DNA of 64,000 nt from Paenibacillus zeirhizosphaerae (GCF_030705605.1 NZ_JAPCKK010000016.1:1-64000); one strand, 5' to 3'; numbered from the stretch's first letter, positions 43,875 through 53,746 are shown. Numbers and translations are program-made. The notes: generated by a model not told the origin, from the sequence alone.

Positions 43875-45047
43875 TCAAACCATGCTCAGAATTTCGATCC
43901 CCTTCACAATCTGCTCATCCGATGGCGTCGAGAAGTTGATGCGGAACGCATTGCACGGCTCATTTTCCTGTACGAGGAAGGCTGTGCCCGGAACCACCGC
44001 CACTCCTTTGGCCGCCGCTTTTTTACAGTACTCCAGCATCGGTACCGATTCAGGCAAACTGCACCACAGGAACAGGCCGCCGTCCGGATTTGTATACGTG
44101 ATGCGGCTGCCCATCAGCTTTTCCAGGTTCTCCGTCATGAGCTCACATTTGCGCCGGTAAATTTCCCGAATGCTCTTGATATGACCTTGATAATCGTATT
44201 CCGTCATGAATTTATAAGCCAGAATTTGCGGCAGCATGGCCGTATGAACATCTTCTCCCTGCTTGGCTACGACCATTTTCTGCATAACCTCCGAAGGAGC
44301 TTGTACAAAACCGACACGCAAGCCGGGGGAAAGAATCTTGGAGAAAGAGCCGACATAGATCACAAGACCCTCGTCATCCATAGACTTGATGGTTGGCACA
44401 TCTGTCCCTTTGAACCGCAGCTCTCCATAAGGATTATCTTCCAGAATCATGACTCCATACTTCTTAGCAAGTTCATAGATGGCCTGTCGCTTTTCCAAAC
44501 TTGTCGTGATGCCGGTCGGATTTTGAAAGCTCGGAATCAGGTAAATGAGCTTTACGTTTTTCTCCGTTTTAAGCGCATGCTCCAGCATCTCTATATGTAT
44601 CCCGTCACTCTCCATCGGAACCCCGACAAGTCTTGCTCCCGCAGCCCGGAATGAGTTCAGTGAACCGATAAAGCTTGGACTTTCACAAATAATCGTGTCG
44701 CCTTCGTTGCACAGCACCTTGCAGGCCAACTCAATTCCCTGCTGCGCGCCGGATACCATAAAAAGATCATCGTACTGCTGTCCCATAGCCAAGCGGCTTT
44801 TTAACTGTTCCTTAAGCGTCTCACGCAGCGGCCCATAACCTTCGGTCACTCCATACTGCAGAGCAGCCACAGGGTCTTGTTCTAGAATAGCTTGTGTAAA
44901 GGAACTGATTACCTGTACCGGAAAGGTTTCGACAGCCGGGTTGCCTGCGGAAAACGGAATGACATCCTTACCCGAGCTTGCTTTTAAAATTTCACGGATA
45001 ATCGAGGGTTGAAGTGCGGCGATGCGGTCTGAAAATATATAGTCCAT
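43875..45047 (-). CDS. PLP-dependent aminotransferase (LysN/ARO8-like)
   Basis: The 390-aa class I aminotransferase shows IPFSAGNPAVETFP at the start, YLIPSFQNPTG near residue 165 and the PLP lysine in GSFSKILSPGLRVGF. It matches 2-aminoadipate/aromatic aminotransferases and the second half of MocR proteins. The only strong ribosome site is AGGAGG 11 nt before ATG 45047. It is transcribed alone. Its product and amino donor are not evident from context. Confidence 0.83.
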   Translation of the reverse strand: MDYIFSDRIAALQPSIIREILKASSGKDVIPFSAGNPAVETFPVQVISSFTQAILEQDPVAALQYGVTEGYGPLRETLKEQLKSRLAMGQQYDDLFMVSGAQQGIELACKVLCNEGDTIICESPSFIGSLNSFRAAGARLVGVPMESDGIHIEMLEHALKTEKNVKLIYLIPSFQNPTGITTSLEKRQAIYELAKKYGVMILEDNPYGELRFKGTDVPTIKSMDDEGLVIYVGSFSKILSPGLRVGFVQAPSEVMQKMVVAKQGEDVHTAMLPQILAYKFMTEYDYQGHIKSIREIYRRKCELMTENLEKLMGSRITYTNPDGGLFLWCSLPESVPMLEYCKKAAAKGVAVVPGTAFLVQENEPCNAFRINFSTPSDEQIVKGIEILSMV

Positions 45048-45149
45048 TTTACTTTTTACCTCCTGGAATGACTTAGAGCACTCGGGCATCTATATTGATT
45101 ATAGAGCAAGGGAAAAAGCCCGGCAATGCCAGGCTAGTGAGCAAACTCC

Positions 45150-45929
45150 CTACATCTTCTTAAGTGGATAACCCGGCATCGGCTCCAGTGGAGGCACCTC
45201 CCCATATACAGGCTGTACCCCGTGGGGTGAAGCGGCCCAGTAAATGGCATTGGCGATCACCTGCAGCACCTTCGGATGATAGTAAGTGGGATACGTTTCA
45301 TGGCCGGGACGAAAATAGAAAATTTTACCAAGACCACGCTGGTACGCACATCCGCTCCGGAACAGCTCCCCTCCCTGAAACCAGCTAATGAATACGAGCT
45401 GATCGGGAGCCGGAATGTCGAAGAACTCGCCGTACATCTCTTCCGGCTCGATCTCGAAATATTCGCCAATTCCATAGGTTATCGGATGAGACGGATCCAC
45501 AACCCAGATCCGCTCCCTTTCAGCGTCCTCCCGCCATTTCAAATCACAGGTCGTTCCCATGAGCCGCTGAAAAATTTTCGACCGATGTCCGGCATGCAGC
45601 ACAATCAGCCCCATCCCTTGAAGCACCCTCATCTGAATCCGGGTTACAATCTCATCGGACACTTGATCATGGGCCAGGTGCCCCCACCAGATGAGCACAT
45701 CCGTCTGGTTGAGCACTTCATGGCTGAGTCCATGCTCCGGCTGCTCCAGCGTGGCCATCCGCGGCCTAAATCCGTAAGGTCCGATTCCGGCTGCAAGCGC
45801 TTCATGTATACCTTTTGGATAATTGCGTGCTACTAACGGATTTATTCGTTCATGAACGTACTCGTTCCAGATGGTGACACGTATAGGTACGATCCGTTCA
45901 GGCGTTCCATGCTGTGCATTCATTTTCAT
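45150..45929 (-). CDS. ThuA-like (trehalose utilisation) protein
   Basis: The 259-aa protein of the class I glutamine amidotransferase-like fold has [11 protein letters not shown] at the start, [27 protein letters not shown] and [13 protein letters not shown]. These are features of ThuA, which acts on keto-sugars (trehalose/sucrose breakdown) in Rhizobium. ATG 45929 follows AAGGAGAG. It is divergent from the LysM-GMC oxidoreductase gene. The pairing of a ThuA protein with a sugar-type oxidoreductase supports a sugar-oxidation role. Confidence 0.88.
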   Translation of the reverse strand: MKMNAQHGTPERIVPIRVTIWNEYVHERINPLVARNYPKGIHEALAAGIGPYGFRPRMATLEQPEHGLSHEVLNQTDVLIWWGHLAHDQVSDEIVTRIQMRVLQGMGLIVLHAGHRSKIFQRLMGTTCDLKWREDAERERIWVVDPSHPITYGIGEYFEIEPEEMYGEFFDIPAPDQLVFISWFQGGELFRSGCAYQRGLGKIFYFRPGHETYPTYYHPKVLQVIANAIYWAASPHGVQPVYGEVPPLEPMPGYPLKKM

Positions 45930-46059
45930 AGATGATTCTCTCCTTCCTGCTGCGCACAGGGCACAATTGTGGCTGCTACTCATGGTATTAAGCAGGGCAG
46001 AGAATCATACGTATAAAAAATGGCGATTATTTATTTTACTACAAGGAGTTGCAGCCGGC

Positions 46060-47718
46060 GTGAAAATCCATGTAGCAGACGCAGGAGATACATTGTATCG
46101 ATTAGCGATGCGTTACCAAATCGGCGTCGATCAATTGATGTCAAGCAATCCGCATATTGACCGGCCTGATCGTATTATATCCGGGAAGCAGGTTCGGATC
46201 CCCTCTCCCATTATCCCCTCCGCCCCCGGGGTGTCCGCTCCTTTTTGTCCACCTCCGCCAGAGGAAGCAATTATTCACAATTGGATCCCTCTTTCATCCG
46301 CGGAAGAAATGGCCGCGACCGAATACGATGTTCTTATCGTGGGCTCCGGGCTAGGGGGCGGCGCAGCTTTGTGGCGGTTATGCGAGCAATGGGGCGAAAA
46401 CGGCAAACGGATCGGGATGGTGGAGCGGGGACCGCAGTTTCTAGCGACCCACATCATGAACGTGCCAACGATGGACGGAATCAATTTCCGATTATTCCGC
46501 CCCTCGCAAGTTACGGATCTGATTGGCAACCAGCTTCCGCAATTTAGCGGACTTAAGCTAATTTACGCATTAGGCGGCAGAGGCACTTTATGGGGGTGCG
46601 TCACTCCCCGGGTTCCTGATTTTGATATTGTAAAGAACTGGCCAGTCTCCCCTTACGAAATGAATTTGTATTACAACATTGCCGAAGAGGTTATGAGTGT
46701 CACACGGGACTATACAAGAAATTCTTTGATCACACAAATTTTGCTGGAGCGACTTCGCAGACAAGGCTTTGCCAATGCAGATGATATCCCCCTTGCGGCT
46801 GATCTGGCTCCAACTATACTGGGCAAGGTCAATTCCAATGTTTTTTCCAGTACCATTAACCTACTGGCGAAAGCCTTGAACCACCGTGCCTTTGATCTGG
46901 CGGTCGATACTTACTGTGCCGAAGTCCTGACTGAAGGAGGAAGAGCGGCAGGCATTCGTGTGATCACCCCGGACAAAAGGTCTCATGTTATTAAAGCAAA
47001 AACGGTGATCCTTTCCGCCAGCGCCCTGCAGACACCGCGTATCTTGCTCAATTCCGGCATCCAGGGGAGCGCCATTGGCAGGTATCTGCTCAACCATTCT
47101 TATCTGGTTGCAGCGGCCAATCTTAATACCACCAGCTTTCCTGATCCACTGGGAACGCTAGGCATTGTGATTCCCGAGCTTGAGGATCGTCCTTACCGGA
47201 TTCAAGTTCAAGGACCGGAGCAATATTTTGACTATCATTATCTTACCAGACCGGATAAAGATGTCTGGAGAATCACCGATTACTATATATCCGGTGTCGT
47301 GGAGGCAAGGTATGAAAACCGGGTCTTCATTGATCCAAGCCGGACGGATGCTTACGGGATGCCGGAGCTGCAGGTCAACTTCTCTTACAGTGCAAAGGAT
47401 GAGGCTATTATTGAGCAGATGTATGACGCTGCTATTCAATCGGCTGGAGCGATGCAAATGCAACTGGAGACAATAGACGGTGTTCCGGCCATCTGCTTGA
47501 TGCCGCCGGGAGCCGATAACCATGATGCCGGCACCTGCCGAATGGGCGAGGACCCAAACACCTCGGCGACGAACCCGTTCGGGCAAATCCACGGCGTTCC
47601 GGGTTTGTATGTTGCGGATGCAAGTGTACTGCCTTCGATGGGAGCCACTAACCCGGCACTGTCTATCATCGCGTTGGCTATACGCACTGCGGATCAAATT
47701 GTGAAAGAAAATCCGTAG
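46060..47718 (+). CDS. LysM-GMC oxidoreductase fusion
   Basis: The protein of about 552 aa has an N-terminal LysM domain (residues 2-48, DAGDTLYRLAMRYQIGVDQL) and a Pro-rich spacer. A GMC flavin oxidoreductase follows, with the FAD motif VLIVGSGLGGGAA (residues 91-103), ALGGRGTLWG and the C-terminal NHDAGTCRMGED and ATNPALSIIALA. GMC enzymes oxidise sugars and alcohols with FAD. LysM binds peptidoglycan or chitin and is unusual in this family. I chose GTG 46060 after AAGGAG. An in-frame upstream extension holds a short hydrophobic stretch, so an export signal cannot be excluded. Confidence 0.85.
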   Translation: MKIHVADAGDTLYRLAMRYQIGVDQLMSSNPHIDRPDRIISGKQVRIPSPIIPSAPGVSAPFCPPPPEEAIIHNWIPLSSAEEMAATEYDVLIVGSGLGGGAALWRLCEQWGENGKRIGMVERGPQFLATHIMNVPTMDGINFRLFRPSQVTDLIGNQLPQFSGLKLIYALGGRGTLWGCVTPRVPDFDIVKNWPVSPYEMNLYYNIAEEVMSVTRDYTRNSLITQILLERLRRQGFANADDIPLAADLAPTILGKVNSNVFSSTINLLAKALNHRAFDLAVDTYCAEVLTEGGRAAGIRVITPDKRSHVIKAKTVILSASALQTPRILLNSGIQGSAIGRYLLNHSYLVAAANLNTTSFPDPLGTLGIVIPELEDRPYRIQVQGPEQYFDYHYLTRPDKDVWRITDYYISGVVEARYENRVFIDPSRTDAYGMPELQVNFSYSAKDEAIIEQMYDAAIQSAGAMQMQLETIDGVPAICLMPPGADNHDAGTCRMGEDPNTSATNPFGQIHGVPGLYVADASVLPSMGATNPALSIIALAIRTADQIVKENP

Positions 47719-47739
47719 CTTCCAGGGTATAGCTACAGC

Positions 47740-48831
47740 CTATTTCCGCTTTCGAATAACCGCAGTTAAGGTAAGAATCAGGAGAGGAAGCGTTAAGGAA
47801 AAAAAGTTCCATACCGGATGTATCACAGATACAAAATTGAACCATTCAGTCGTGCCGTTAAAGGTGACCAGCGTATTAAGAAAACCGATCAAGGCTAAGG
47901 GCAGGATCAATATTGTCCTGTCCTTGATACGGAACAGCTCGCACAGTATGGCATTCAATACGTAAAGAGCAATGGCAACTTTCATATAAGAGTCAGCAAT
48001 AAGTGACATCCCTATCACCGATTCGATCCGCTGGATAATCTCCTGGAACTCGATAAGCCGGGCGAGCGCAAATAAACTATACATGGTGTCCCCTGTCAGC
48101 GGGCCCAAGGTCATGATGGCACACACCGTTGAAATGCACAGAATAATTATATTTAGCCCCAGAGAAAGAAACATATATCTTCCTGTCTTCCCCCGCTGAT
48201 CGGCGCGTACACATGGAAGCAGCATAGCGAATACAATCACCTCCATATAAGGAAAACCTGACGCAGTGTATACCCCGTGCATCACCGGTATTATCCCTTT
48301 GGGTAGTATCGGGAGCAAATAGTCCACATGATAGAGAGGAATTGCCAACAGCAAGACTGCGACCGTACAAAAAATCACTATCCCGATAATTAATGTAAAC
48401 ATCCTTGCCATCACTTCAATACCTGCACGAGCAGTCAATGCAGCCACCATAAAAAGCAGGAGGTTAAATACATACAATGGTGTTTCCCTTAGCATGGAGG
48501 TGACCATAAACAACCCGGCATCCAATACAATGGCCGATTGCATGTAGTGCAGAAAGAAAATGGCCATAAAACCGAATACGTAGGTAAAAAACGGGCCCAC
48601 CAGCTTCCTGCTGTAAGCCATGTAATTCAATCCGGGATACTTTCGGTGAAGATACAGCATGCAGGTCAGTACTCCGGCTCCGACTATACCCGCAATCATG
48701 AGGGACAGCCAGGCCCCATTACCCGCCCGCAAAACAAGCGGACCCGGAACATTAATAATGGCAGATCCCGTCATAAAAACAAAAAACAGAATGCTTAACT
48801 GGCCGGAACTTATTGTCTGTTCCTTATCCAT
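47740..48831 (-). CDS. Spore germination permease, GerAB family
   Basis: The 363-aa membrane protein has about ten hydrophobic segments of the amino acid/polyamine permease fold (GerAB/GerKB type) and starts MDKEQTISSGQLSILFFVFMTGSAI. GerAB subunits bind the germinant in the spore inner membrane. It is the last gene of a ger operon in the order A, C, small protein, B. GGGGAGG precedes the ATG. Confidence 0.92.
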   Translation of the reverse strand: MDKEQTISSGQLSILFFVFMTGSAIINVPGPLVLRAGNGAWLSLMIAGIVGAGVLTCMLYLHRKYPGLNYMAYSRKLVGPFFTYVFGFMAIFFLHYMQSAIVLDAGLFMVTSMLRETPLYVFNLLLFMVAALTARAGIEVMARMFTLIIGIVIFCTVAVLLLAIPLYHVDYLLPILPKGIIPVMHGVYTASGFPYMEVIVFAMLLPCVRADQRGKTGRYMFLSLGLNIIILCISTVCAIMTLGPLTGDTMYSLFALARLIEFQEIIQRIESVIGMSLIADSYMKVAIALYVLNAILCELFRIKDRTILILPLALIGFLNTLVTFNGTTEWFNFVSVIHPVWNFFSLTLPLLILTLTAVIRKRK

Positions 48832-48862
48832 AATTCCTCCCCTTTCGCCGAGTGGGTATATC

Positions 48863-49108
48863 TCACATTTTTACATCCAGAAAAGAATCTATTTTCTTTG
48901 CCAGCTCCTTGATGAAGCCCGGTACGAAATCATACGTATCCGGCCAGTCCTGATTCACGATAAAATCGAGCGATAGATATAATGATCCGACTAGAAGGAT
49001 CACGTACACCAACCGATCTCTTGGAGCTGCCGCCTTGTTCCGTCGAAGCAGCCCATACACCAAAACTGCAGTGTAAACCAAAACCATAAGAAATATCCGT
49101 TCTCTCAT
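48863..49108 (-). CDS. Small membrane protein within the ger operon
   Basis: This is an 81-aa protein with two hydrophobic segments (residues about 5-20 and 33-50) and a polar C-terminus ending DSFLDVKM. It lies between the gerAC- and gerAB-like genes with short gaps and its own GGGG ribosome site. Several ger operons carry such an extra small subunit (GerD/GerXD type) that tunes germination. Homology beyond that is not seen. Confidence 0.7.
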   Translation of the reverse strand: MRERIFLMVLVYTAVLVYGLLRRNKAAAPRDRLVYVILLVGSLYLSLDFIVNQDWPDTYDFVPGFIKELAKKIDSFLDVKM

Positions 49109-49138
49109 ATGAAAGCCCCTTTATTTCTGCCCGGTATG

Positions 49139-50287
49139 CTACAAAAGCGGTATTGTATTGCTTGCCCCTGGGGTAGTCAGCTTCATCTTAACGTTCACAT
49201 GAAGCGGTAGCTTGGTGAATTGGTAATCCCAATCATCCTTTATGACTGCCCAAGCTCGCGGATATTTACGATAAATCAGGTTACTAATGCCAACCGCCTC
49301 AATTTTCTGCTTCTGCAGTTCATGGTAGCTTGCCTGCATAATTTGCTTAAGCTGGCTTTCAGCAGCTTTCAGCAGCTTCTTCTCTTCTTCCGGTGTACGC
49401 ACATAACTGCACTTTAATTCTGAGATCGCGGCTTCTACATCGGTATGAGCCGTTACAGAGGATGGCTTACCCGCCGTCCATTCAACTGTCAGTTTTGTCT
49501 TCTGTTTTAACACTTCTAACGATTCCGTCCGCTGCTTCTTACCCGGACAAGGGAAACCAATAATGCCCGACTTAAATTCATCCCGAAGCATCGCAAGCCC
49601 TTGAGTCTTCCCCGCTGAAAGCACACCCACCATTTTACCATTTTTAGTAAGTGCAATACCGGCATTCGAGAATACTTCCTGCTTGGGCTTCACCTTATAC
49701 AAATAGGAAATATAGCCGTCCACATGTGCATTTCGTGCTTGAATCCCTAATTGCAGCAGCGTAGTGACTAATGTTTTACCTGATACGCTTTGGGAAATTC
49801 GGTTTGCCCGCAGCAGCTCCTGGCTTGTAGACTTTTCGATCCTTGGCCGCAGCATGAGCGCGGCGTCCGCCCGGCCGCCTGTAATCAGCACCTGCACGTC
49901 ACCTCGAGCCTCATGATCGCGATAGAAGAAATCGAGCAGCTTGCCAATATCCTGTGACCGGGCCAGCTTTTCACTTACAAGAATAACTTGCATGTGACTC
50001 CACTGTGACTTCCTTCCCAGGTGCATCGGAATATCGCGAACCGCTGCCATAATGTTTTTGTTTTTGGCCTTGACATTAACGGTCGACGGGACTGAAGAGA
50101 GTTTCTCTCCCCTGCTCCCTGAACCAGGACGATAGATCTGGGCAGTCATTTCAATCTGGTTATCTTTAGCGGCATCGAGAGCAACACCAAGGACAAATCC
50201 CAGCTCTACCAGTTCATGCTTGCTCCAGCAGCCGGAAGTAAGCAGCAATGCCCCTATCAGTAGAAAAAAAATCCCATATCTGTACAT
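49139..50287 (-). CDS. Spore germination lipoprotein, GerAC family
   Basis: The 382-aa Ger(x)C lipoprotein has the lipobox in LLLTSGCWSKHEL (Cys about 20), ELGFVLGVALD, GRKSQWSHMQVILVSEKLA and the C-terminal YRKYPRAWAVIKDDWDYQF. It anchors on the outer face of the spore inner membrane. It follows gerAA and completes the receptor. Confidence 0.93.
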   Translation of the reverse strand: MYRYGIFFLLIGALLLTSGCWSKHELVELGFVLGVALDAAKDNQIEMTAQIYRPGSGSRGEKLSSVPSTVNVKAKNKNIMAAVRDIPMHLGRKSQWSHMQVILVSEKLARSQDIGKLLDFFYRDHEARGDVQVLITGGRADAALMLRPRIEKSTSQELLRANRISQSVSGKTLVTTLLQLGIQARNAHVDGYISYLYKVKPKQEVFSNAGIALTKNGKMVGVLSAGKTQGLAMLRDEFKSGIIGFPCPGKKQRTESLEVLKQKTKLTVEWTAGKPSSVTAHTDVEAAISELKCSYVRTPEEEKKLLKAAESQLKQIMQASYHELQKQKIEAVGISNLIYRKYPRAWAVIKDDWDYQFTKLPLHVNVKMKLTTPGASNTIPLL

Positions 50288-50323
50288 ACTCTCACCCCAT
50301 CTCTTGCTTAATTTTTCTCCTAC

Positions 50324-51835
50324 TTACCTCCCCTGCCGGTTAAATTGCCGGTCTCTCAGACCTCGCTGCAGTATCCGGATCGGCGCGCGGATAAACACAT
50401 CCTTCAAGGGCGAAAACCTCAGAGGAGCTAATGGCGAAAGATAAGGCTGACCAAGTGATCGCAGCTTGGTCAGATGAAGCAGAAACAGAATCAGCATAAT
50501 CATCACGCCGAATCCGCCAAGCAATGATGCGGAGATCATCAGAGGAAACTGTAGAATCCGCAATGAGATGGCGATACCATACTGAGGAATGGCGAAGGAG
50601 GCAATACCTGTAAGGGCCACTATAATGACCATGATCGGTGATGCAATACCCGCGCTGATCGCAGCATCTCCTATAATTAGAGCTCCAACAATACTGACCG
50701 CAGAGCCAACGGGTCTGGGGAGTCGAACCCCCGCTTCGCGCAGCAGCTCGAAGAAAAACTCCATCAGTAATGCTTCAAAGAAAGCAGGGAGAGGAATCCC
50801 TTCCCGCGAATCGATGACAGCAAGGAGCAATACCGTAGGCACCAGCTCCGTATGATACGTTGTCAAGGCAATATAAATGCTCGGCAGCGTTAATGCGATA
50901 ATAAAAGCAAACACCCTCAGGAAACGAATCAAAGACGAAATGAGTGTCCGCTGGTAGTAATCCTCGCTGGATTGGAAGAAATCCGTAAACAAGCCTGGAC
51001 ACAACAGAACACCGCTGCTCCCCTGAACCAGCACTGCAATTTTGCCCCTTAGCAGCGCGGCAGTCACCACATCGGGTCGTTCTGTATATTGGTGCTGCGG
51101 GAAAGGGGAATAGGTCGAGTCTTCCAAAATCTGCTCAATATAGGATGTCTCAAGCACCTCCATTTGCTTGACCGCTTCAAACCTTCTCTCGAATTCATTC
51201 AGCAGTTCGCTGTCCACGACGTCGCTGAGGTAGGCATAGACAATATCGGTGTTCGTCTTGCCTCCGCCGTTAGCTTTAACCATCCTGAAGCTCGGTGTTT
51301 TAAGGCGGATCCGCAAAAGGCCCATGTTTTTCTCCAGACTCTCTACGGTACTCTCGCGTGGCCCCTGCACAACGGATTCGTTGACAGGTTCTGTTACCTG
51401 CCTCGTTTCTACCGAAAATGCCTTATAGCTTAACGCTTTATCCCACTGATCGAGGAAGATGACTAAGTGTCCGTCGAGGATATCCTTCACAATCTGATCT
51501 ACTCGGTCAAGCAGAACCGCCGACTTTTGCGAGACGCCATCGTGCTCGAAAAACATCACCAGATCCTCAAGTGTGCTTTCCATCCCCGGACCGACCTCGT
51601 GATCGACGAGATCCTGAAGCGTATATTTCATATAGTTTTTTGTCTTTTGCATTAGTGTTTCATAGTAGAAGGTTACAGCTTTATAGCGAAACTCCGGACC
51701 GTAGGACCACTCCTTCATGATCAGATCAACACTCGAACCAAAAATAGACTGGATCTGTCTCACATTTTCATCAAGATGCTTTGAAATGGGCGCCTCAGGC
51801 CCAAAGGGATTTTCAGTCTTCAATTTCGTTTCCAT
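50324..51835 (-). CDS. Spore germination protein, GerAA family
   Basis: The 503-aa protein has an N-terminal soluble domain (residues about 1-240), a region with GKIAVLVQGSSGVLLCPGLF, and a C-terminal membrane domain (ALMEFFFELLREAGVRLPRPVG, then SIVGALIIGDAAISAGIASP). It forms the oligomeric channel part of the receptor. As first gene of the operon, with AGGTGAT upstream, it is presumably expressed in the forespore. Confidence 0.94.
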   Translation of the reverse strand: METKLKTENPFGPEAPISKHLDENVRQIQSIFGSSVDLIMKEWSYGPEFRYKAVTFYYETLMQKTKNYMKYTLQDLVDHEVGPGMESTLEDLVMFFEHDGVSQKSAVLLDRVDQIVKDILDGHLVIFLDQWDKALSYKAFSVETRQVTEPVNESVVQGPRESTVESLEKNMGLLRIRLKTPSFRMVKANGGGKTNTDIVYAYLSDVVDSELLNEFERRFEAVKQMEVLETSYIEQILEDSTYSPFPQHQYTERPDVVTAALLRGKIAVLVQGSSGVLLCPGLFTDFFQSSEDYYQRTLISSLIRFLRVFAFIIALTLPSIYIALTTYHTELVPTVLLLAVIDSREGIPLPAFFEALLMEFFFELLREAGVRLPRPVGSAVSIVGALIIGDAAISAGIASPIMVIIVALTGIASFAIPQYGIAISLRILQFPLMISASLLGGFGVMIMLILFLLHLTKLRSLGQPYLSPLAPLRFSPLKDVFIRAPIRILQRGLRDRQFNRQGR

Positions 51836-51933
51836 TCATATCACCTGTTGTCATTTTTACCTAGTTTGCTTGGTTGGGCTGATATTATGCATTCATGGAA
51901 AATGAACCCACATTGGGACCAGCCTAAGAAGCG

Positions 51934-51985
51934 AAAAAAAGATCGCTTTCCCCGGCCAATATAGCCAGCAGTCTGCGATCTTTCT
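51934..51985 (-). terminator. Terminator
   Basis: On the minus strand AAAGATCGC pairs with GCGATCTTT, followed by a T run. It lies after the remnant at 52018. Confidence 0.8.
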
Positions 51986-52017
51986 TAGTTTTCTTACCAT
52001 TACATAATGTTCATGGG

Positions 52018-52190
52018 TCAGGATAAATTAAGGCTCTGCCTTAAAGCTTGTAAATCCAGACCGTCTACGGCAAAGGCCTCACGAACCAGCTCCGGTGCGA
52101 CAAACTCATCATATTTGCCAAGATAAGGCGCCTCATCCGGCTTGAGCAATTCCAACAAATTCACGGTCGTATAGGTTAGGAAAACAGAAA
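52018..52190 (-). pseudogene. C-terminal remnant of an unidentified gene
   Basis: A minus-strand frame ends at TGA 52018-52020 and encodes a sensible C-terminus (NLLELLKPDEAPYLGKYDEF, then VAPELVREAFAVDGLDLQAL) of about 57 residues. It has no start codon with a ribosome site and follows directly on the terminator of the ABC gene. It is followed by its own terminator. I do not recognise the family. It looks like the tail of a deleted gene. Confidence 0.5.
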
Positions 52191-52244
52191 TAAGCCCATT
52201 ATCTGCCTGGAAAGGTGCACTGCTTTCCAGACAGATGATGGGCT
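52190..52244 (-). terminator. Terminator of the ABC ATPase gene
   Basis: On the minus strand GCCCATCATCTGTCTGGAAAG pairs almost fully with CTTTCCAGGCAGATAATGGGC and is followed by a T-rich stretch. Confidence 0.85.
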
Positions 52245-52265
52245 GTATACTGTTGTAGTTTTAGC

Positions 52266-53045
52266 TTAAGGAATAGAGATCCAAGCTCTGTTATTAAGTT
52301 GCTGTACCTGGATTTCCGTCTCGAAAAAAGAAGACAGCGTGTCATTCGTAAGAACTTGTGTGCTCGGTCCCTGCCGGAATACTTCCCCTCTGCGGATCAT
52401 CATAGTTTGATTAAAGACAGGCATGATTTCCTCAATATGGTGGGTCACATACAGTATCGTGGGTGCTTCCGGCTGCTCGGCGATTTGCTGAATACTGGCC
52501 AAAAGAGACTCTCTGGACAGGAAATCCAAACCATTGGTAGCTTCATCTAAGATAAGTATTCTGGGCTCTGCCATCAAGGCCCGTGCAATTAACAGCTTTT
52601 GCTTTTCCCCCTGTGAACAGGATTGATAGGAACGGTCAAACAAATGACCGCAGCCCAGCTGTGTCATCAGGGAGAAGGCCTGTTCTACCTCCTGATCTGT
52701 TGTTTGTTCATATAAACCAATCGAGGCGTGCTTCCCGCTGATTATGATATTTTGCGTTTTATCATTGCTGTGCAGCTTCTCCTGCAGCGAAGAGCTGACC
52801 CAGCCGATCCGTTTGCGCATTTCCCTGACATCGACCGTTCCGTACAATTCCCCAAGTACAGACACCTTCCCCAGTGTTGACCAAATATAACCGTTGATCA
52901 GATTAAGAATCGTAGTTTTTCCGGAGCCATTCAACCCCAGCAGCGCCCAATGCTCGCCTTTTTTTACTGTCCAATTCATATTTTTCAGGATTTCGCTCTG
53001 TTCTCTGCGATAAGAAACTTGCTCAAGCTGGATAACTATTTCCAT
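52266..53045 (-). CDS. ABC transporter ATP-binding protein (YlmA/ModF-like)
   Basis: The 259-aa ATPase has Walker A GLNGSGKTT (about residue 37), the signature CSQGEKQKLLIARAL, Walker B LILDEATNGLD, and VTHHIEEIM with the switch His. The signature CSQGE and overall order match YlmA/ModF-type stand-alone ATPases of unknown partners. No membrane subunit is encoded beside it. It could serve one of the permease sets lacking an ATPase, but the family fit is poor. Confidence 0.88.
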   Translation of the reverse strand: MEIVIQLEQVSYRREQSEILKNMNWTVKKGEHWALLGLNGSGKTTILNLINGYIWSTLGKVSVLGELYGTVDVREMRKRIGWVSSSLQEKLHSNDKTQNIIISGKHASIGLYEQTTDQEVEQAFSLMTQLGCGHLFDRSYQSCSQGEKQKLLIARALMAEPRILILDEATNGLDFLSRESLLASIQQIAEQPEAPTILYVTHHIEEIMPVFNQTMMIRRGEVFRQGPSTQVLTNDTLSSFFETEIQVQQLNNRAWISIP

Positions 53046-53158
53046 AATATATGTACCCTCTTTCTTATTAACATGGTATCATCTGACGTTTATAAATCAT
53101 CCAGCTACCTTTCAACCTCAATAGTTCCGTTGTGGGAGGTATCTTACGCGATACCCCG

Positions 53159-53746
53159 TCAATGTTCCGTTTTTGCCGATGACACGTGGGAACGCCGATA
53201 TTCGTTCGGTGTCTGCTCCATCATTTTCTTGAATAATGTGATGAAATAGGGCGTATTGGAAAAGCCGACTAAGCTCGCTATTTCGGTGACTGATTTATTG
53301 GTGTTTATCAAAATGTCTATCGCCTCGTTAATTCTCTTCGTCTGGATGTATTCAACAGGCGTTACCCCTGTTATCCGCTTGAACGTCCGCTGTAAGTGAT
53401 AAGGACTGCCATGACAAATATCGGCCAATGTATCTAGTGTAATCGTTTCACGATAATTTTGATCAATATATTGTATCATTTGGTCCACCCACTCCTGGTC
53501 GGGCAACCGATCGCCGGTTGGTCTGCAACGCTTGCATGGTCTGAAGCTTTCAGCCAGAGCCTGCCCTGCATCTGTAAAAATCCGGACATGCTCCTTCCTG
53601 GGAGCCCTTGATCTGCAGGATGGTCTGCAAAAGATGCCTGTTGTCCTGACTCCGTAAAAAAACTGTTGGTCGTAAGCCGCATTGTTTTGAATAATGGCTT
53701 GCCAGCGTTCATCCGTCAGCGGATGATCATCAATTGAATGGATCAT
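53159..53746 (-). CDS. adaA: AdaA-type methylphosphotriester repair protein/transcription activator
   Basis: The 195-aa protein has an N-terminal Ada zinc domain with four cysteines (GIFCRPSCRSR and RPCKRCRP), one of which takes a methyl group from DNA phosphotriesters. An AraC-type helix-turn-helix domain follows (TLDTLADICHGSPYHLQRTF and IASLVGFSNTPYF). In Bacillus, AdaA activates adaB and alkA. Neither is adjacent. ATG 53746 follows GAGGGGTGAT. Confidence 0.92.
   Translation of the reverse strand: MIHSIDDHPLTDERWQAIIQNNAAYDQQFFYGVRTTGIFCRPSCRSRAPRKEHVRIFTDAGQALAESFRPCKRCRPTGDRLPDQEWVDQMIQYIDQNYRETITLDTLADICHGSPYHLQRTFKRITGVTPVEYIQTKRINEAIDILINTNKSVTEIASLVGFSNTPYFITLFKKMMEQTPNEYRRSHVSSAKTEH

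Noticed and set aside
43827..44654. 275-codon plus-strand frame opposite an aminotransferase
   Set aside because: It is antisense to the aminotransferase and begins inside a repeat.
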